The notes: generated from the letters alone by a model not told the origin. Counted from the stretch's first letter, positions 43,714 through 57,485 are shown. The stretch: 62,000 nt of DNA from Cristatella mucedo (GCA_009760855.2 WPIO01000051.1:30001-92000), one strand, 5' to 3'. Numbers and translations: made by a program.

Positions 43714-46700
43714 GTAGGCTTACTAAGGCCCAAGAAGATCTTTGAATGCCCTGTCACATTGTAGAGTTAAATATGTAAGTTTCGTCCCTGATCTACCAAG
43801 AGTAGGTTCGAGAACATAGCTGGGCCTCACACTGACTAGCGTGCACGCTTCTGCACCTAGAATCCCATATTCGTAGATAAATGATTCAGCCGAAGCCATG
43901 GTATGGTGGCTGAGGTATCTAATGCAAATTTAATTGCGGCCTACTGTTTAAGTTTCTTCTGAAAAAACGTTGCCTGTCTCAACAATAGGAAACCCCTACG
44001 ACGTGCCGGAAATCCCTCCTTTCTTGCTGACATCACTGACTGCTTATTATGCTGAAATCATCGACATTATCCTGCTGACATCGCTGACATGAATGACCAG
44101 CTTTGCTGGTTCAAAATTCATAAGCTTATGGACTTAAAGGAGTCAGAAATCCGCCAATTGCAGTTAATAAAGGCTATGCTTTCAGCAACCTGGAAATCTG
44201 CCTTTATCCTTAAGTATATATATATATATAGAATATATAATTCAGTTATATAGCATCACAAGAGAACTTAATCTCTATTCAGGCGCTTCACATATGCCTC
44301 GGGGCTTGAGCCCACGACCTCAGTCAGACTTTGGTCAGGGCGAGCACCTTAACCGCTAGACCAAACCAGCAGTACTTCTTCTTTTACCCGTATATTCTAT
44401 TCAAAACAATTAGTTTGCAGAAAAATATAACTTCTTTGTATAGCACACTAAGCGAGCTTAGTCTCTATTCCGACACTTTAGTACGATACTGGGCTTGAGT
44501 TCACGACATTGGTCATACATTGATTACTTTGATCTTGATCGGGCGATCAGCTTAACTACTGAGCCAAACCAGCGTGGCAGAGAGAAACAGACTACGAAGG
44601 CTCATTATTTTCCAACACCAATAACTGTTTACAAGGATTAGATTAAACTTCCCTTTAACAAAGATATTTTCAGGTGTTAAAAGTGATAAGGTCACTGCTA
44701 CAGATAGCAGCTAAATGTTACGGTTAACGGTTACGGTCACCGTATCTTGAATCGATACTAACCCTTTGGCTGATCGTGGCAAAGGTCATAGTTTAATAAA
44801 GTTAATAATAAATTAAATTAAAATAATAAATTAAAAGCCTCAAGCTTCAAGCTGAAGACTCAGAGTCGAGGACTAGGAGGCTAAAGCAGGTTACCTTACC
44901 AGATGCATTTAACTTGGTCTCAGATAAAAGCTAAAGTGTCGTCGTGTCAGCCTGAACTGTCCCTCCCGCGGCGGTTCCCTCCAGCCGTAGCTGGCCTGGC
45001 ATACGAGCCGTAGCTTTAGCATGACGTAGGGAGATAGGCACGACCTGTAGGTTTTATAGTCGGAACTTTAAACCTCTAATGCTATAAGCAACTGAATTCG
45101 CAGGGAACGTACGAAGCTAAGTGCAGCCAAAGTTGGCTGATAGCGCTTCTACAACGTGCATGATGCAAAAGTCAAAAGTCTTTAATTTTCTCAGCTGTCA
45201 TTAAAAATATCTTGGCTGATTTAACAGCCTCTTTTTGTATAGCGGCAGAAGAGCCTTGTCGGCTATCGCCACCGCTTGCAGCGGTGACAGTATAGAATCA
45301 CCTAACTGCAGGATTCGAACCCACGACCTCGGTCATAAAGAGTGAGCATCTTCTCTTTGAAAATAATTCAGCTCTTCGAGTCTTTGTTGCGTTGCAGAAG
45401 CCGCAGCAATGCGATATGCATGGGCATGCGCATGCAACTGTGAGATAAGCCTTTGTGGCGACTTGGATCAGTTTTATTTGCAGGTCAAGCGTTAGGTCAG
45501 CCCTGAGCTCGCGTCTGCTTCGGAATTATCCACTGTCATATACATCCGAGAACGAGTGTTAGTACCAGGTTTGGTATTGAAGTAGGTGCGTTTCTGTGCG
45601 AACCATTTTCAAACGTCTTGGATAAGGTGGGTGAATTTATCAAGACATAAGTGTATGTTTGCTTTTGAGTTAATCTGATGGTTTAACTATATGATTGTTA
45701 AAAATAAAGTAATCATGTGTACGTCAAATTCTCTCAACTCCCTTGCTGTATGTATTGATGGCGTCTGCACTTGGATGGTAGCAAACTTTCTTAAATTGAA
45801 TGATGATAAAACAACTCACTAGTTATGGGCAAGCTGAGTGGGATTCAGACATTGCAAAGGTTTACGCTCACAATCGGCTCAGCCAGCATACCATATCATT
45901 TGTTGCGTCTGCACGAAATCTAGGTGTTCTGTTCCAAAGCCCACAGGCAAGTCTGCCTAATTTCAGCTACAAAACATGGCTAAAATTTGGGCTTGTTTAG
46001 ACAGGGATACTAAGTCTTAATTGGTCGTTGCATTTGTGACATCCCATCTCGACTCCTGCAACACACTGCTCGCTGGTCTACCAGACTGTGCAATCAGGCG
46101 CTTACAGTTGGTGCAAAACTCTGCAGCTAGGCTTGCCTGTCGTGAGCGTCGGTTTCTGCATCCCACCACTTCTCGCCGACCTGCACTGGCTCTCAGTCAA
46201 GCAACGCATCGACTTCAAGGTTTTGTCACTCACTTTTAGGTCCCTCAATTCTTTGGCTCTAGCCTATCTATTAGATCTAATACCCACCAGGCTAAACCGC
46301 TTTTCGGAATCTAATCGTTTACCTATACCTCGTACGAGCCTCAAGTCCTTTGGAGACCATGCCTGTAAATAGTATGCTCCCAAAGTCTGGAACTCACTTC
46401 CGACTTGAGTCACGACATCCCCTGACTTGACCACATTTGAAAAGAAACTAAAAATGCCTCTATTTATCGCAACATTTAGTGGGTCCATGTGATTTGTTCC
46501 GTGTGTGCTTATGTATGCTGACCCTGTGCATGTCATCTCTAACCATGTTCTGCTTGTTGTCATTGAGCACGCTACCATTAACCATTCGATCATGCTTCCT
46601 TTGTAGCAAATTCAAAGTGCATAAAAAGAGATTGAGCTCTCTGGAGGGGGCTATGACAAATTCTTTGTTATCATTGTTATTATTATCGTTGTTATTACGT

Positions 46701-49674
46701 GTGGTTGCACGTTCAGCCAGATTTAAACAAGTACGTATATAGTTACATACCTCCAAGCACTATATTTAGCGCCCAATGAAAGCAGGACATGTCCCGTCCA
46801 TCCCAAACTCCGTCCGACGCAATGCATCACCCCAAAGGCAAAGGCCTTCAGCTGGGTACTTTCAGAATGCATATTTTGAGGGCAAAAACTACAGACTGAG
46901 CGAGAATGGCCAGGTTCTCAAAAGCTGTGGGAAAATGACTGCATGCATGCTTCAGTCACAATTATAGCTACACTTGAATCAAGGCATCTTTTCGTGTTGA
47001 TCCTTCGTACATAAAAAATCAAGGAACGCTTGAAAAATGCTGCCAAAAGCCTGGTGCTAACAATAACCGCAGCTGCAAAGATTACTCTGACTGAGTAGCT
47101 TGTGACAATACCGTTGCTGTGAACCTTGCGAGAACGGTTGGGTATTTTTCCAGCAGTCTTACTTTTTATTTAAAGGTGCCTGTTTGTCGATGCCCGTCTT
47201 TTTCAAAGATAGCAATCACAGTGAAATATATATTAAAGCTTATATTACTAACTTCCATTCAAGAGTTCAAAATAAAAGATTTTTTAACGAATAACATCTG
47301 TGTTTAATTGCTGTTCTCTAAGGCCAGTTTAACGATTTGCATTGCTGGACATTCTTATCCAATATATAATAAAAATGCTTGTATAAACCTGAAATGTAGG
47401 AATGAAGGCCTTGCCTTATTCAGCTAGTTGTTCTTAAAATAAAAACGATTATTTTATTATGCCAATTTTTGAAAATAGCAACGTGTTAATTAGATGCTAA
47501 AATATTGCATTTTGGCAATTTAATCTTTGCATTGAATATGAAAGAAAATGTTGCACTACTATTGAAATATGAACAATAAGATGTAATGTAATGTATTTAC
47601 GTCTGTAACTCCACAAAGTCATAAAGACCATGTGAGTGTTACGCAGGAGAGTTTTGTATAGCGCACTCACAGCCTAAGCGGCTTTCGGTAGCCAACAGAC
47701 TTCATCTCACGCAACAAAGAGAAAGTGGGAAGCATAGCAGAGTCAGGAGAGCGGTTGAGGTAGTGAGTAGCATAGAAGTAGCAGCTCAGGACCGCTGAAA
47801 AGGATGTGCCATAGTCGGCAGTAGGAGAGTAGTTGTCGTTGCGTAAGAATTGTGGAAACGAGTTCAACAGTCTAGGACCTGAAGAGCTAAAGCTTCTGTC
47901 ACCAACTGTCTTTAAGCGGAGGAATGGGGCAGCTAATTTATTGTCCACACAGGACCTGAGGGCGCGAAGAGGCTGAAACTGATGCAGCAACAAGATGCTT
48001 TATATATCGTATTATTTTATTCTGCTCTCATTTGAGCAGCTTGAGTAAAAGTAACTTTCTTCTAGAAACACGGTTTGGTAACCACTTCTGAAAAGTCATC
48101 TTGATTAAACACACCAATGGCTTATTTTGAAGCTGACAAATTTTTTATTCACCAGTGCTATCTCTATCCTTTTTTTGTAAGCTTCGTCAGATACAAGGTT
48201 AGGTCAATAGTCCTCTATGACAGCGATTCGAGATCTCATACAGTTGGTTGTGGTGGCAGAGCTTCAGCAGAGAGAAGAAAATCTCTCTATCTTTATTATA
48301 TCAATGCGTTTGCTCGGTAACCAATCGCAGATGGCACGGGAGCAGCAGGATAAGGAAGAGAACCTTATTTTGAATTTTCGAGTCTGGCAGTTTGTGGGCA
48401 CTTTTCATATTGCCAACTGCCCCATGTTCAATAGGCTCAAAGGATACGTTAGATAATTTTTGTAAGCTTTTGGAGAATTTCATTTCAGCTTAATTTTTAA
48501 CTTTCCAGTGAAATCGCTCATGTTTTGATTCTAGTATTGCTTTATATAAAAAGTTAGGTTTCTGACATTAAACTGAGCTTCCCAATGACAATTCTCCTAA
48601 ATCAGGTGAATACCTGCCTTCTAATTGCATATGCCATAATTGTAGTGAGTCAAGAATATAGTATTTCCGTAAAATAATGACTGGAGATTATTTATTGTCT
48701 TTTTAATTTTACTGCAGTTGTCCTCATTAGAAACGTGCTTGCGGTAGAAGGTTTTGCTGGTGGACTTGTATCTATCATGACCGAGTGGTCCTCGCTGCAA
48801 GCTCGACTCGTGGGCTAGGCTAGATACTCTGACCGTGGCTCCAAAAAACTATCAAATGCATTAGGCTAAAGGATTGGCATATGCTGCGCTGGTTTGGCTC
48901 AGTAGTTAAGGTGCTCGCCTTTAACGACCGACGTCAACGAGAATCTATTTGATGACCGAGGTCGTGGGCTGAAGCCCTATGGCGCATGCGAAGAACCTGA
49001 ATAGAGATGATCTTAGAACGCTTTATAAATTAATTACCTATATATATATATATATATATATATGCATATAAGCAGTTGTATAAATAAATGTATATTAAAG
49101 CATTATACGTAGCATTAATGCCATTGGCCATGAGAATTCCTTGTTACTTTTTATTGCATTCCTTTCGAAAGACCTTGTTACCTAATATTCAAATACATTT
49201 GATTGCATAATAACCCTTAACTCTAATTTACCTTGCAGTAAATATACACGACCCCTAGCTCATTATTTTCATTTCAATGTTTTCAGGTAAAATAGTGGCA
49301 GTTACATTTTGCCTGCTGCACAGTTAATAGTCTCATGAAAGGATAACCTTAACAACAATTAAATAAAAACAAACAATGCACTCAATTGAGTTGTTTAGCT
49401 ACGAGGTTATTATAACCATTGGCATGCAGTGGCTTTGTTTTGCAGTGATTATTGTGCGTACTGGTGCTATTATATTCTGCCACTTGTATTTGCTTTTGCC
49501 TTCAATCTGCCACTGTCTGCTCATGCATTACTGTGAATGTCAAAGTTAATTTTAGATCCTAAGAAGCCTGTCGAAGACCTTGATGCAGACACTCGTTGGA
49601 CAAATGGAATTCTAAAAGTACTGTTCTCAATGAATACAATACAGCAACGGATACCTCGCCATCACTTAGATTGA
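43659..49674 (+). CDS. Putative small two-exon gene, unknown function
   Basis: Exon 1 (43659-43713) starts at an ATG in good context (CAGGATGG), encodes MDRKLPSKGIAELLLPCD plus one base, and ends at ATG|GTAGGC. A 3' exon (49556-49674) begins after TTTTAG, needs exactly one carried base, and encodes PKKPVEDLDADTRWTNGILK and VLFSMNTIQQRIPRHHLD before TGA. AATAAA follows at 49921. Joining gives a 58-residue acidic-then-helical protein. I do not recognise it, and additional phase-1 exons could lie in the 5.8-kb intron, which is filled with LINE and SINE copies. The link between the exons rests on strand, phase and lack of other partners only. Confidence 0.4.
43714..44234. other. Intron/intergenic, nothing identified
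   Basis: No frames of note. Ends in a short TA repeat at 44215-44230. Confidence 0.4.
44240..44372 (-). repeat. SINE family A, minus strand
   Basis: AGAACTTAATCTCTATTCAG, CGGGGCTTGAGCCCACGACC and AACCGCTAGACCAAACCAGC. Confidence 0.88.
44435..44578 (-). repeat. SINE family A, minus strand, diverged
   Basis: Same order of blocks as the neighbour 60 bases away but with many changes (TAGTCTCTATTCCGACACTT, TACTGAGCCAAACCAGC). The two insertions differ in age. Confidence 0.75.
45205..45350 (-). repeat. SINE family B, minus strand, good copy
   Basis: In reverse: GACCGAGGTCGTGGGTTCGA (B box), then the body with CACCGCTGCAAGCGGTGGCG and the AGGCTGTTAAATCAGCCAAG tail. Confidence 0.82.
45725..46695 (+). 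mobile_element. LINE family A 3' portion
   Basis: Encodes MVANFLKLNDDKT-like sequence at 45777 with a frameshift, SHLDSCNTLLAGLPDCAIRR at about 46040, LLADLHWLSVKQRIDFKVLS and LALAYLLDLIP. Tail: AGAGATTGAGCTCTCTGGAG then a TTATTATTATCG run. Confidence 0.9.
46696..47632. other. Unassigned; one open frame at 46776-46967
   Basis: The frame (plus strand) follows a fair acceptor (ATATTTAG at about 46769) and contains SAGYFQNAYFEGKNYRLSEN, but no homology is recognised and its phase does not fit the small gene. The rest is AT-rich. Confidence 0.3.
47636..47995 (-). mobile_element. LINE family B 3' end, minus strand
   Basis: Encodes RALRSCVDNKLAAPFLRLKT, VGDRSFSSSGPRLLNSFPQF and a tail resembling other family B copies. 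The GDRSFxxxGPRLxNSxP pattern is the usual C-terminus of CR1-like RT polyproteins. Distinct from family A. Confidence 0.82.
47996..48890. other. Unassigned
   Basis: Frames at 48117-48456 (plus) have no recognised domain. Confidence 0.35.
48893..49038 (+). repeat. SINE family A, nearly full length
   Basis: GGTTTGGCTCAGTAGTTAAG, GATGACCGAGGTCGTGGGCT, GAACCTGAATAGAGATGATC and a shortened tail. Followed by a TA array at 49040-49063. Confidence 0.87.
49556..49674 (+). CDS. Small gene, candidate last coding exon
   Basis: A good acceptor (AGTTAATTTTAG|ATCC), 38 whole codons, a stop, and a polyadenylation signal 250 bases on. The amino-acid composition (balanced acidic and hydrophobic, one Trp) looks like coding sequence. 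Confidence 0.5.
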
Positions 49675-50639
49675 AAAAACTAGTGGTGAAACACTTTCAA
49701 AACGATATGAGGAGCCAGTAATACAACAGGCTCGTTGTTTCTATTGCTATTGCATATCATTTTTATTAATATTACCATTAGTGTTATGTTATTGTAAAAG
49801 CAGCACACATGTACACACTTTGAGAGATGTATTATATCTTGCCTTGAAGGCATCAATGTAGCCGGTGAGTTTATGCCGATTTTGAGAGCCCGTAACGGTC
49901 AAGTTACATCCGGTAGACTAAATAAAATATACGTATGTTTCGGAAATTACAATGGAATTCGCCTTGAATGACAAACCCGTGACGACCCTCTAAACCAATT
50001 CAGCGGTTAACAATCCTCTTAAAATTACATCAATTACATCGCAATGACTTGCCCTGCGACCGCCAGGTCCATCTCGCTACATGTATGGCCGCCGGGCGTC
50101 TGGTGACGGCGGCGGCGTCGCTTCACAAGAGAGGCTGATGGGCGGAGCAGCTCGTCGAGCCCTAGGGAGCTCGACGAGCTGGTCCGGTCTCGCTGGCCAG
50201 GCAGCAGTGTCCACTTGCTACTGGACGCTTTCTAGACTAAAGCGCAAGGTTTCTGTAGCTGGACGAAGAAATGCGGCGTGCTAATTTGCTAGCATCCGCC
50301 ACACAGCTATCGAATTACATTCATCTGACATTCTTATTGAGTTCTGACATCTTATTGAGTCAACGCGGCGAGAAAGACCCAATTGAACGGCTAAATCCGC
50401 CGGAACGAGGCAGCGGCTGCGAAGCCTACACCCTGGTCAACCTTCACCGTGCCCATCAGTTTAGCTGGGGCTGGCTGACTAGCTACCCCGCCCGCGAGGC
50501 CTCCATCTTATTACCAAGCGCCCCGCGGCGAAGCCACCGCGGCCGACTGGCGCAGTGGCAACAATAGGCCCAGTACCGCCGCCAGCCGCTTACCCCGGTC
50601 GTTTCCGTTAGCTCGCTCGGGCGGCGTCCTGCCGCGACG
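49675..50639. other. Convergent 3' flanks of the small gene and troponin T
   Basis: About 50050-50600 is GC-rich and would be troponin T 3' untranslated or downstream sequence. Frames there (50081-50567, plus) have no known domain. Confidence 0.4.
49921..49926 (+). terminator. Polyadenylation signal AATAAA
   Basis: Lies 247 bases after the TGA of the candidate last exon. Confidence 0.5.
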
Positions 50640-50732
50640 CTACAGCACGAAGCTCTCGTAGGATTTCACTTTCTCCCCGAACGTGCGCCGGTCTAGCTTC
50701 CGTTCGTACTTGCTTGCCACCTCGACTTTTGG
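50640..50732 (-). CDS. TnT: Troponin T terminal exon
   Basis: Acceptor CTTGCAG|CCAAAA. 30 codons, PKVEVASKYERKLDRRTFGE and KVKSYESFVL, then TAG. Confidence 0.95.
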   Translation of the reverse strand, partial: PKVEVASKYERKLDRRTFGEKVKSYESFVL

Positions 50733-53528
50733 CTGCAAGTAGGCAGCAACTGTTGGCGATACAGGCACAGCTCAGAGCGATGGAAGTCATCCGCTCGCTC
50801 GTTTGCACTGAAGGCGTCTTCGACGGCCTGACTGGAGCGGGTAACGGGATAGGCGCCTTCACCAGCTGGGCGGCTGGCGACGACTTGAGATGGCGTGCAC
50901 TAACCTAAAGACTGGACCGGGCGAGCAGTCCGGCAGAGAGCACCCGCGCAGAACGGGGGGGGGGCGTTGCTCGGCAGTTAAGAAAGCCGCTTCTCGCGCC
51001 TAAGCACGACTGCGAGCGTCTCAGAGACTGGCTGAAGCATTCGGCGGCAGCGATAGACTGTGAGCGGCAGCACAAATGGGGTAGTGGCGGCAGAGAGTGG
51101 AAGGCGTGCCGAGGCCGGAAGAGTCGGAGAGCGAACAGCTGAGCTTCGCGTCCTCAGAGGACGCCCCTTTTTCAGTCATCCGACGCAGCTCGAAAGCCAG
51201 AGGACGCCCTGGCGGGGGGGGGGGGGGTAGAGAGGGAGGGGTGACTTACTGGTGCCTGGGTGTACTTCTCTTGTATCTTGTCGTATCTGAAATGCAAAAG
51301 CAGTGTCGACCAAGCCGTCGGGATTCGGCCTCCCATCCGCATCGCGGCGTTGACAGTGGGTGCTGGCGAGCGGGCTAAAGGCAAAGTCTCGCATCGACCA
51401 AGGATCGCCCGCCAGCCAGCAGCGGGCGATCCTCGGACGGTATGAGCAGATATTTTGTCGCCAGGTGACACGCTAGCTGCGCTCTCTTCCACCGAGCTCT
51501 AGCGTACAGCAACACTCACCCTGCCTCGACTCCGGTGCCCTTCTTACCCTTACTGAAAAAAAGAAGGCAGTCGCGCTTACTAAGGAGCGAAGGCCGGCGA
51601 AGCTCCGCTGCGGTCCGCCGTGCTGCCTCTCGTCTCAGCACTCGGGAGAGTCCAGCGAAAAGTGCGAACAAGCCCAGCCAGATGCGGTTGGAGCGGAGAG
51701 CACACAGAGTCCCACCCCCCTGGACTCGGCGCCCCTCTCCCGCTTCTCCCTCGCCCCCACCGCAGGAAAAGGCCTTTGACATGAAAATATCTTTACCCGG
51801 CCTTGTTCATCTGCCTCATTTTCTCGGCGAGCTCCATGATCTACAACAACAAACAGACAGCATTGCAGCGGGTTTCGACGTCAACTCGGCCTGGCCAAGT
51901 CTACTACTTTATAATGGCTCCTCGTTGAAGAGGCCGCTTCTGATTTGCTCTGGTCGGACAATGACCGATGCCGAAGAAAGGTGGATGTGCTACCGTTTTG
52001 TGTACGTACTTTGCTAGCTCACCTGTGCACATCGCAATGTAAGCTACTGACCTGGAGCCCCGCTAACCAGCTGCCCCGGGTGCACTCCCGTGAGCTTATA
52101 CGCAAGCTCGTCTAAGTGCGATACCGTGCTAGCCAGTCACGCTTAATTATTGCTTCTCTCGCAGAGAGCTATAAGGCGCCAGGATGAGTAGTAGTATCTC
52201 TCAGGCTTCTAAAAAACTCATTGCTATTATTAACATCTTTCTTCTTCTTACTATTATTTTAATTATTATTATTATTATTATCATTACGGTCGTCTGACAG
52301 CTGCTGAGTTTCTCACGTCGTATTGTCGCCGTTTGACGCCTTCCTCCAGGTCGTACTTCTCGCACTCCAGGTGGTACAACTTTTCGTGCAGGTCTTTCGC
52401 TTTCTCGATGAGCTGCGACACGTCGAGGCCCGACGTGTCGAGCGGCACGATGCGCTGGCTGAGAACCGCTCTTTTCTCCGCTTCGAGCTCTTCCTTTGTC
52501 TTCTGCGCCTGCTCCGACGATTCGTCCGGAAGCTCCTGGAAGCAGCGAATAAAGTTGGCAGCGTTTTACCCACTGCTCGGTAGTACTCGAGAACGGACGG
52601 ACCGACGGACGTACGGACTAGACCGGCAGCCCTAAACGCGAGTCGGCGGGCCTAGGGGCCTTAGCCGAGTGGACACCGGCACCGGTGCCCGAGCGGATCG
52701 GTTCCTATGTGCCTCCATCTGTAACTCGGCAAAGCTATAGCGACTAAGTAAGTGTTACGCAGGATAGCTTTCTGTAGCACACTGACAGCCTAAGCAGCTG
52801 TCAGTGTGCATTCGGTAGCCAATAGGCTTAATCTCACGCAACAAAGAGAAAGTGAGAGGCGTAGCTGAGTCAAAGGGATTTGTTGAACTAGCTTTGCAGC
52901 CATTTTCATCACCGGCTTCAGAGGCTGAGCGGCCTTTTTTTCTAGCCGAGCCAAAACTGAATAACGATCGTCCAGCGCAGAAAAACTATGGAGCATAGGT
53001 AGCATTTGTTGTAAATCAATGGGACAGGCAGCACCTAATTTTAGACAGAGGTCAAACATGACGGCTAGTTGTGGAAGTGATCTTCTTAATGAAGCTTTTA
53101 AAACTTCGGCACTCACAAAGAGGACACCTGAATTCCGAGCACATGATCGTGGTTGCACTGCCCCATCACCAATTAGAAGAGCAAAGTCTCATAGTCCCGC
53201 CGCACGCCTGGCGTAGCCTCTGAGTACGAGCTCGGTTTTTTCCTTATTAAGTTAAGTTTTCCATTCTGTCAGCGTGCTCTATTCGCGTGCCTTATGGCCA
53301 AAAAATTGTTCAGCTTCTCGTCACACAGTCGCTCATAAATGAGCTGCACAGTCTCCCATTCTTCCGCGCGGGATGGCGGTAGTAAATGCAGCATGAGTAG
53401 CTGCAGTGCGGTTAAGGTTTCCATGGCTTAAATTGCTAACGGGCTTCATTCGTACGCACGACCTGCTCTGACGCGCTGCAAAAAAGCAACTTCGTCCTAG
53501 TTCCACACGCGTTCTCTCGCTCCTTTCT

Positions 53529-53574
<46 letters not shown>

Positions 53575-54500
53575 CAGCACAGGAGCAGCTCTCAGTTTAG
53601 CCGCGATTCGAGCCCTTGCCTTAGAGGGTTCGACAAGGATACTTAGTACAGACCCGGCTTCTTGTCTACCTAGCTCTGGTTAGAATGGAGCATTGTGCAA
53701 GCGATGCGGTTAGGAGATGGACCCACTCGGACAAAATCCTGTGCGGTTACAGCTCTATGCTCTCTGTCTTCTCTCACTGTCGCTCACTCTCTCCCACTTC
53801 CTCCTCTCTCTCCCCCTTCTCTCTCTCTCTCTCTCTCTCTCTCCCTTTCTCTCTCTGTCTCTGTGTTTCTCTCTCTCTCTCTGTCTCTCTTTCTGTCTCC
53901 GTCTATCTGTCTGTCTGTCTGCCTGTCTCTCTCTCAGTCTGTCTCTCTGTCTGTCTGTCTCTCTGTTTGTCTATCTGTCTGTCACTCTGCCTGTCTTTCT
54001 GTCTGTCTCTCTCTGTCTGTCTCTCTGTCTGTCTGTCTCTCTGCCTGTCTCTCTGTCTGTCTATTTGTCTGTCTGTCTCTCTGTCTGTCTGTCTACCTGT
54101 CTATCTCTCTGTCTATCTCTCTGTCTGTCTCAATGCCTGTCTGTCGCTCTGTCTGTCCATTTGTCTGCTTATCTGTCTGTCTCTTCGTCTGTCCATCTAT
54201 GTCTGTCTCTTTGTCTGTCTCTCTGTCTGTCCATCCATTCTCTCTCTCCGTCTCTCTACGCTATCGCTGCCTATTCAGGCTCGCTTCGCTCGACCGCTCG
54301 GTCGCTGGCTCGAACCTCGTCGGTGCGCTCGTTCTGACGACGCCGGGGCACGAGCACGTGGTTCCGTCCCTCTTTCTGCGCTTGCAACTCGAGCTCGCTT
54401 CGGCGCTGTCTCTCCTCTTGAAGAGCCCTTTCTGCTTCCTCTCGCTGCCTTCTCTTGATACCCTACAACGTGTGCAGCAATCAAGGTCAAGGTTCGGCGG

Positions 54501-54552
<52 letters not shown>

Positions 54553-54686
54553 AAGCACGCCAGGCCATTGGCTGCTGCAGCGGCTGCGGACGCGCTTGCC
54601 TCTTCCTCGCGTCTTCGAGCTTCTTCGGCCTTTCGTCGCTCCTCCATTCTAATTTGCTCTTCTTCCCGCTGCTTCCTTCGAGCTTC
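50640..54686 (-). CDS. TnT: Troponin T homologue, C-terminal exons (5' exons unresolved)
   Basis: Troponin T anchors the troponin complex to tropomyosin on muscle thin filaments. Minus-strand exons join in phase to give a charged coiled-coil region (EARRKQREEEQIRMEERRKA, then RRQREEAERALQEERQRR), the conserved block TKEELEAEKRAVLSQRI ... LIEKAKDLHEKLYHLECEKYD, then LEEGVKRRQYDIMELAEKMR, and the family signature PPKVEVASKYERKLDRRTFG. I first considered troponin I; the PPK-V-VASKYER-DRR(T/S)(Y/F) signature settles it as T. The protein ends SYESFVL and lacks the long acidic tail of insect TnT. The acidic N-terminal exons were not found. Candidate upstream donors lie at 55141 (CCAC|GTGAGT) and about 56036 (AAAG|GTAACC), and a KRYDLKEEH-like stretch near 55000, but none could be tied in. 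One intron uses a GC donor. Confidence 0.9.
51250..51286 (-). CDS. TnT: Troponin T exon e (37 nt microexon)
   Basis: Acceptor TTTCAG|ATACGA, donor ACCA|GTAAGT. Encodes YDKIQEKYTQAP. Confidence 0.9.
51287..51796. other. Troponin T intron between exons d and e
   Basis: GC-rich, with a complementary pair GATCGCCCGC / GCGGGCGATC near 51403-51432. A 12-G run lies at 51216-51227 in the adjacent intron. No alternative exon recognised. Confidence 0.4.
51797..51840 (-). CDS. TnT: Troponin T exon d (44 nt)
   Basis: Acceptor GTTGTAG|ATCATG, donor GCCGG|GTAAAG. Encodes IMELAEKMRQMNKA plus two bases. Confidence 0.92.
52317..52535 (-). CDS. TnT: Troponin T exon c (conserved core)
   Basis: Acceptor TTCCAG|GAGCTT, donor TACGAC|GTGAGA, exactly 73 codons. 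Encodes ELPDESSEQAQKTKEELEAE through KYDLEEGVKRRQYD. Confidence 0.95.
52740..53275 (-). mobile_element. LINE family B 3' end within troponin T intron
   Basis: Encodes RSCARNSGVLFVSAEVLKA and LEKKAAQPLKPVMKMAAKLV. The end matches 47636 (GTGTTACGCAGGA, AGCCTAAGC, CGGTAGCCAA, CTCACGCAACAAAGAGAAAG), with an extra 13-bp-stem inverted repeat at 52777-52809. Confidence 0.8.
53532..53572. repeat. (CT)n microsatellite
   Basis: Nearly pure CT in the troponin T intron; (AG)n in the transcript. Confidence 0.97.
53790..54248. repeat. CT / CTGT array (~450 bp)
   Basis: CTCTCT grading into a CTGTCTGT-rich array, with occasional other tetramers. It lies 68 bases downstream of troponin T exon b in transcript order. 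The long plus-strand frames over it (SLSLSL...) are repeat artefacts. Confidence 0.95.
54316..54462 (-). CDS. TnT: Troponin T exon b
   Basis: Acceptor GTTGTAG|GGTATC. Encodes GIKRRQREEAERALQEERQR and RSELELQAQKEGRN. The 3' boundary at ACGAG|GTTCGA is the only phase-0 option I would accept, but the site is weak, so the end is provisional. Confidence 0.6.
54494..54552. repeat. (GGC)n tract inside a 137-bp troponin T intron
   Basis: Nearly pure GGC; C-rich on the transcript strand, where it would supply pyrimidines before exon b. Confidence 0.95.
54600..54686 (-). CDS. TnT: Troponin T exon a
   Basis: Acceptor TTGCAG|GAAGCT. 29 codons, EARRKQREEEQIRMEERRKA and AEEARRREEE. Donor AAGAG|GCAAGC (GC type). 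Without this splice the frame runs into polyproline encoded by the GGC repeat and out of the coiled-coil frame. Confidence 0.75.
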
Positions 54687-57340
<2,654 letters not shown>

Positions 57341-57344
57341 AAAA

Positions 57345-57485
57345 TAATTCATGTTTACAGCGCCCCAAGAGAACTTAATCTCTCTGCAGACTCTTCACAT
57401 ATGCCAAGGGGTGGTGAGCCCAAGACTTTGGCCAGACCTCCTTGGTCGGGGGGGGGGGGAGAACAGGTTAACCACTCTATGCTGA
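57345..57485 (-). repeat. SINE family A, minus strand
   Basis: AATAATAATAATAATAA tail, GCGCCCCAAGAGAACTTAAT, and AGGTTAACCACTCTA at the head, with a G-run insertion at 57449-57458. Confidence 0.8.

Noticed and set aside
46776-46967. Internal exon of the small plus-strand gene
   Set aside because: The frame that stays open needs phase 0, whereas both candidate exons of that gene are phase 1.
52317-52535. Troponin I identity
   Set aside because: Considered because of the KEKAKDLHEKLY-like core, but the downstream PPKVEVASKYERKLDRRT signature belongs to troponin T.
53685-54458. Long plus-strand frames rich in SLSLSL and CLSVCLS
   Set aside because: They are translations of the CT/CTGT array.
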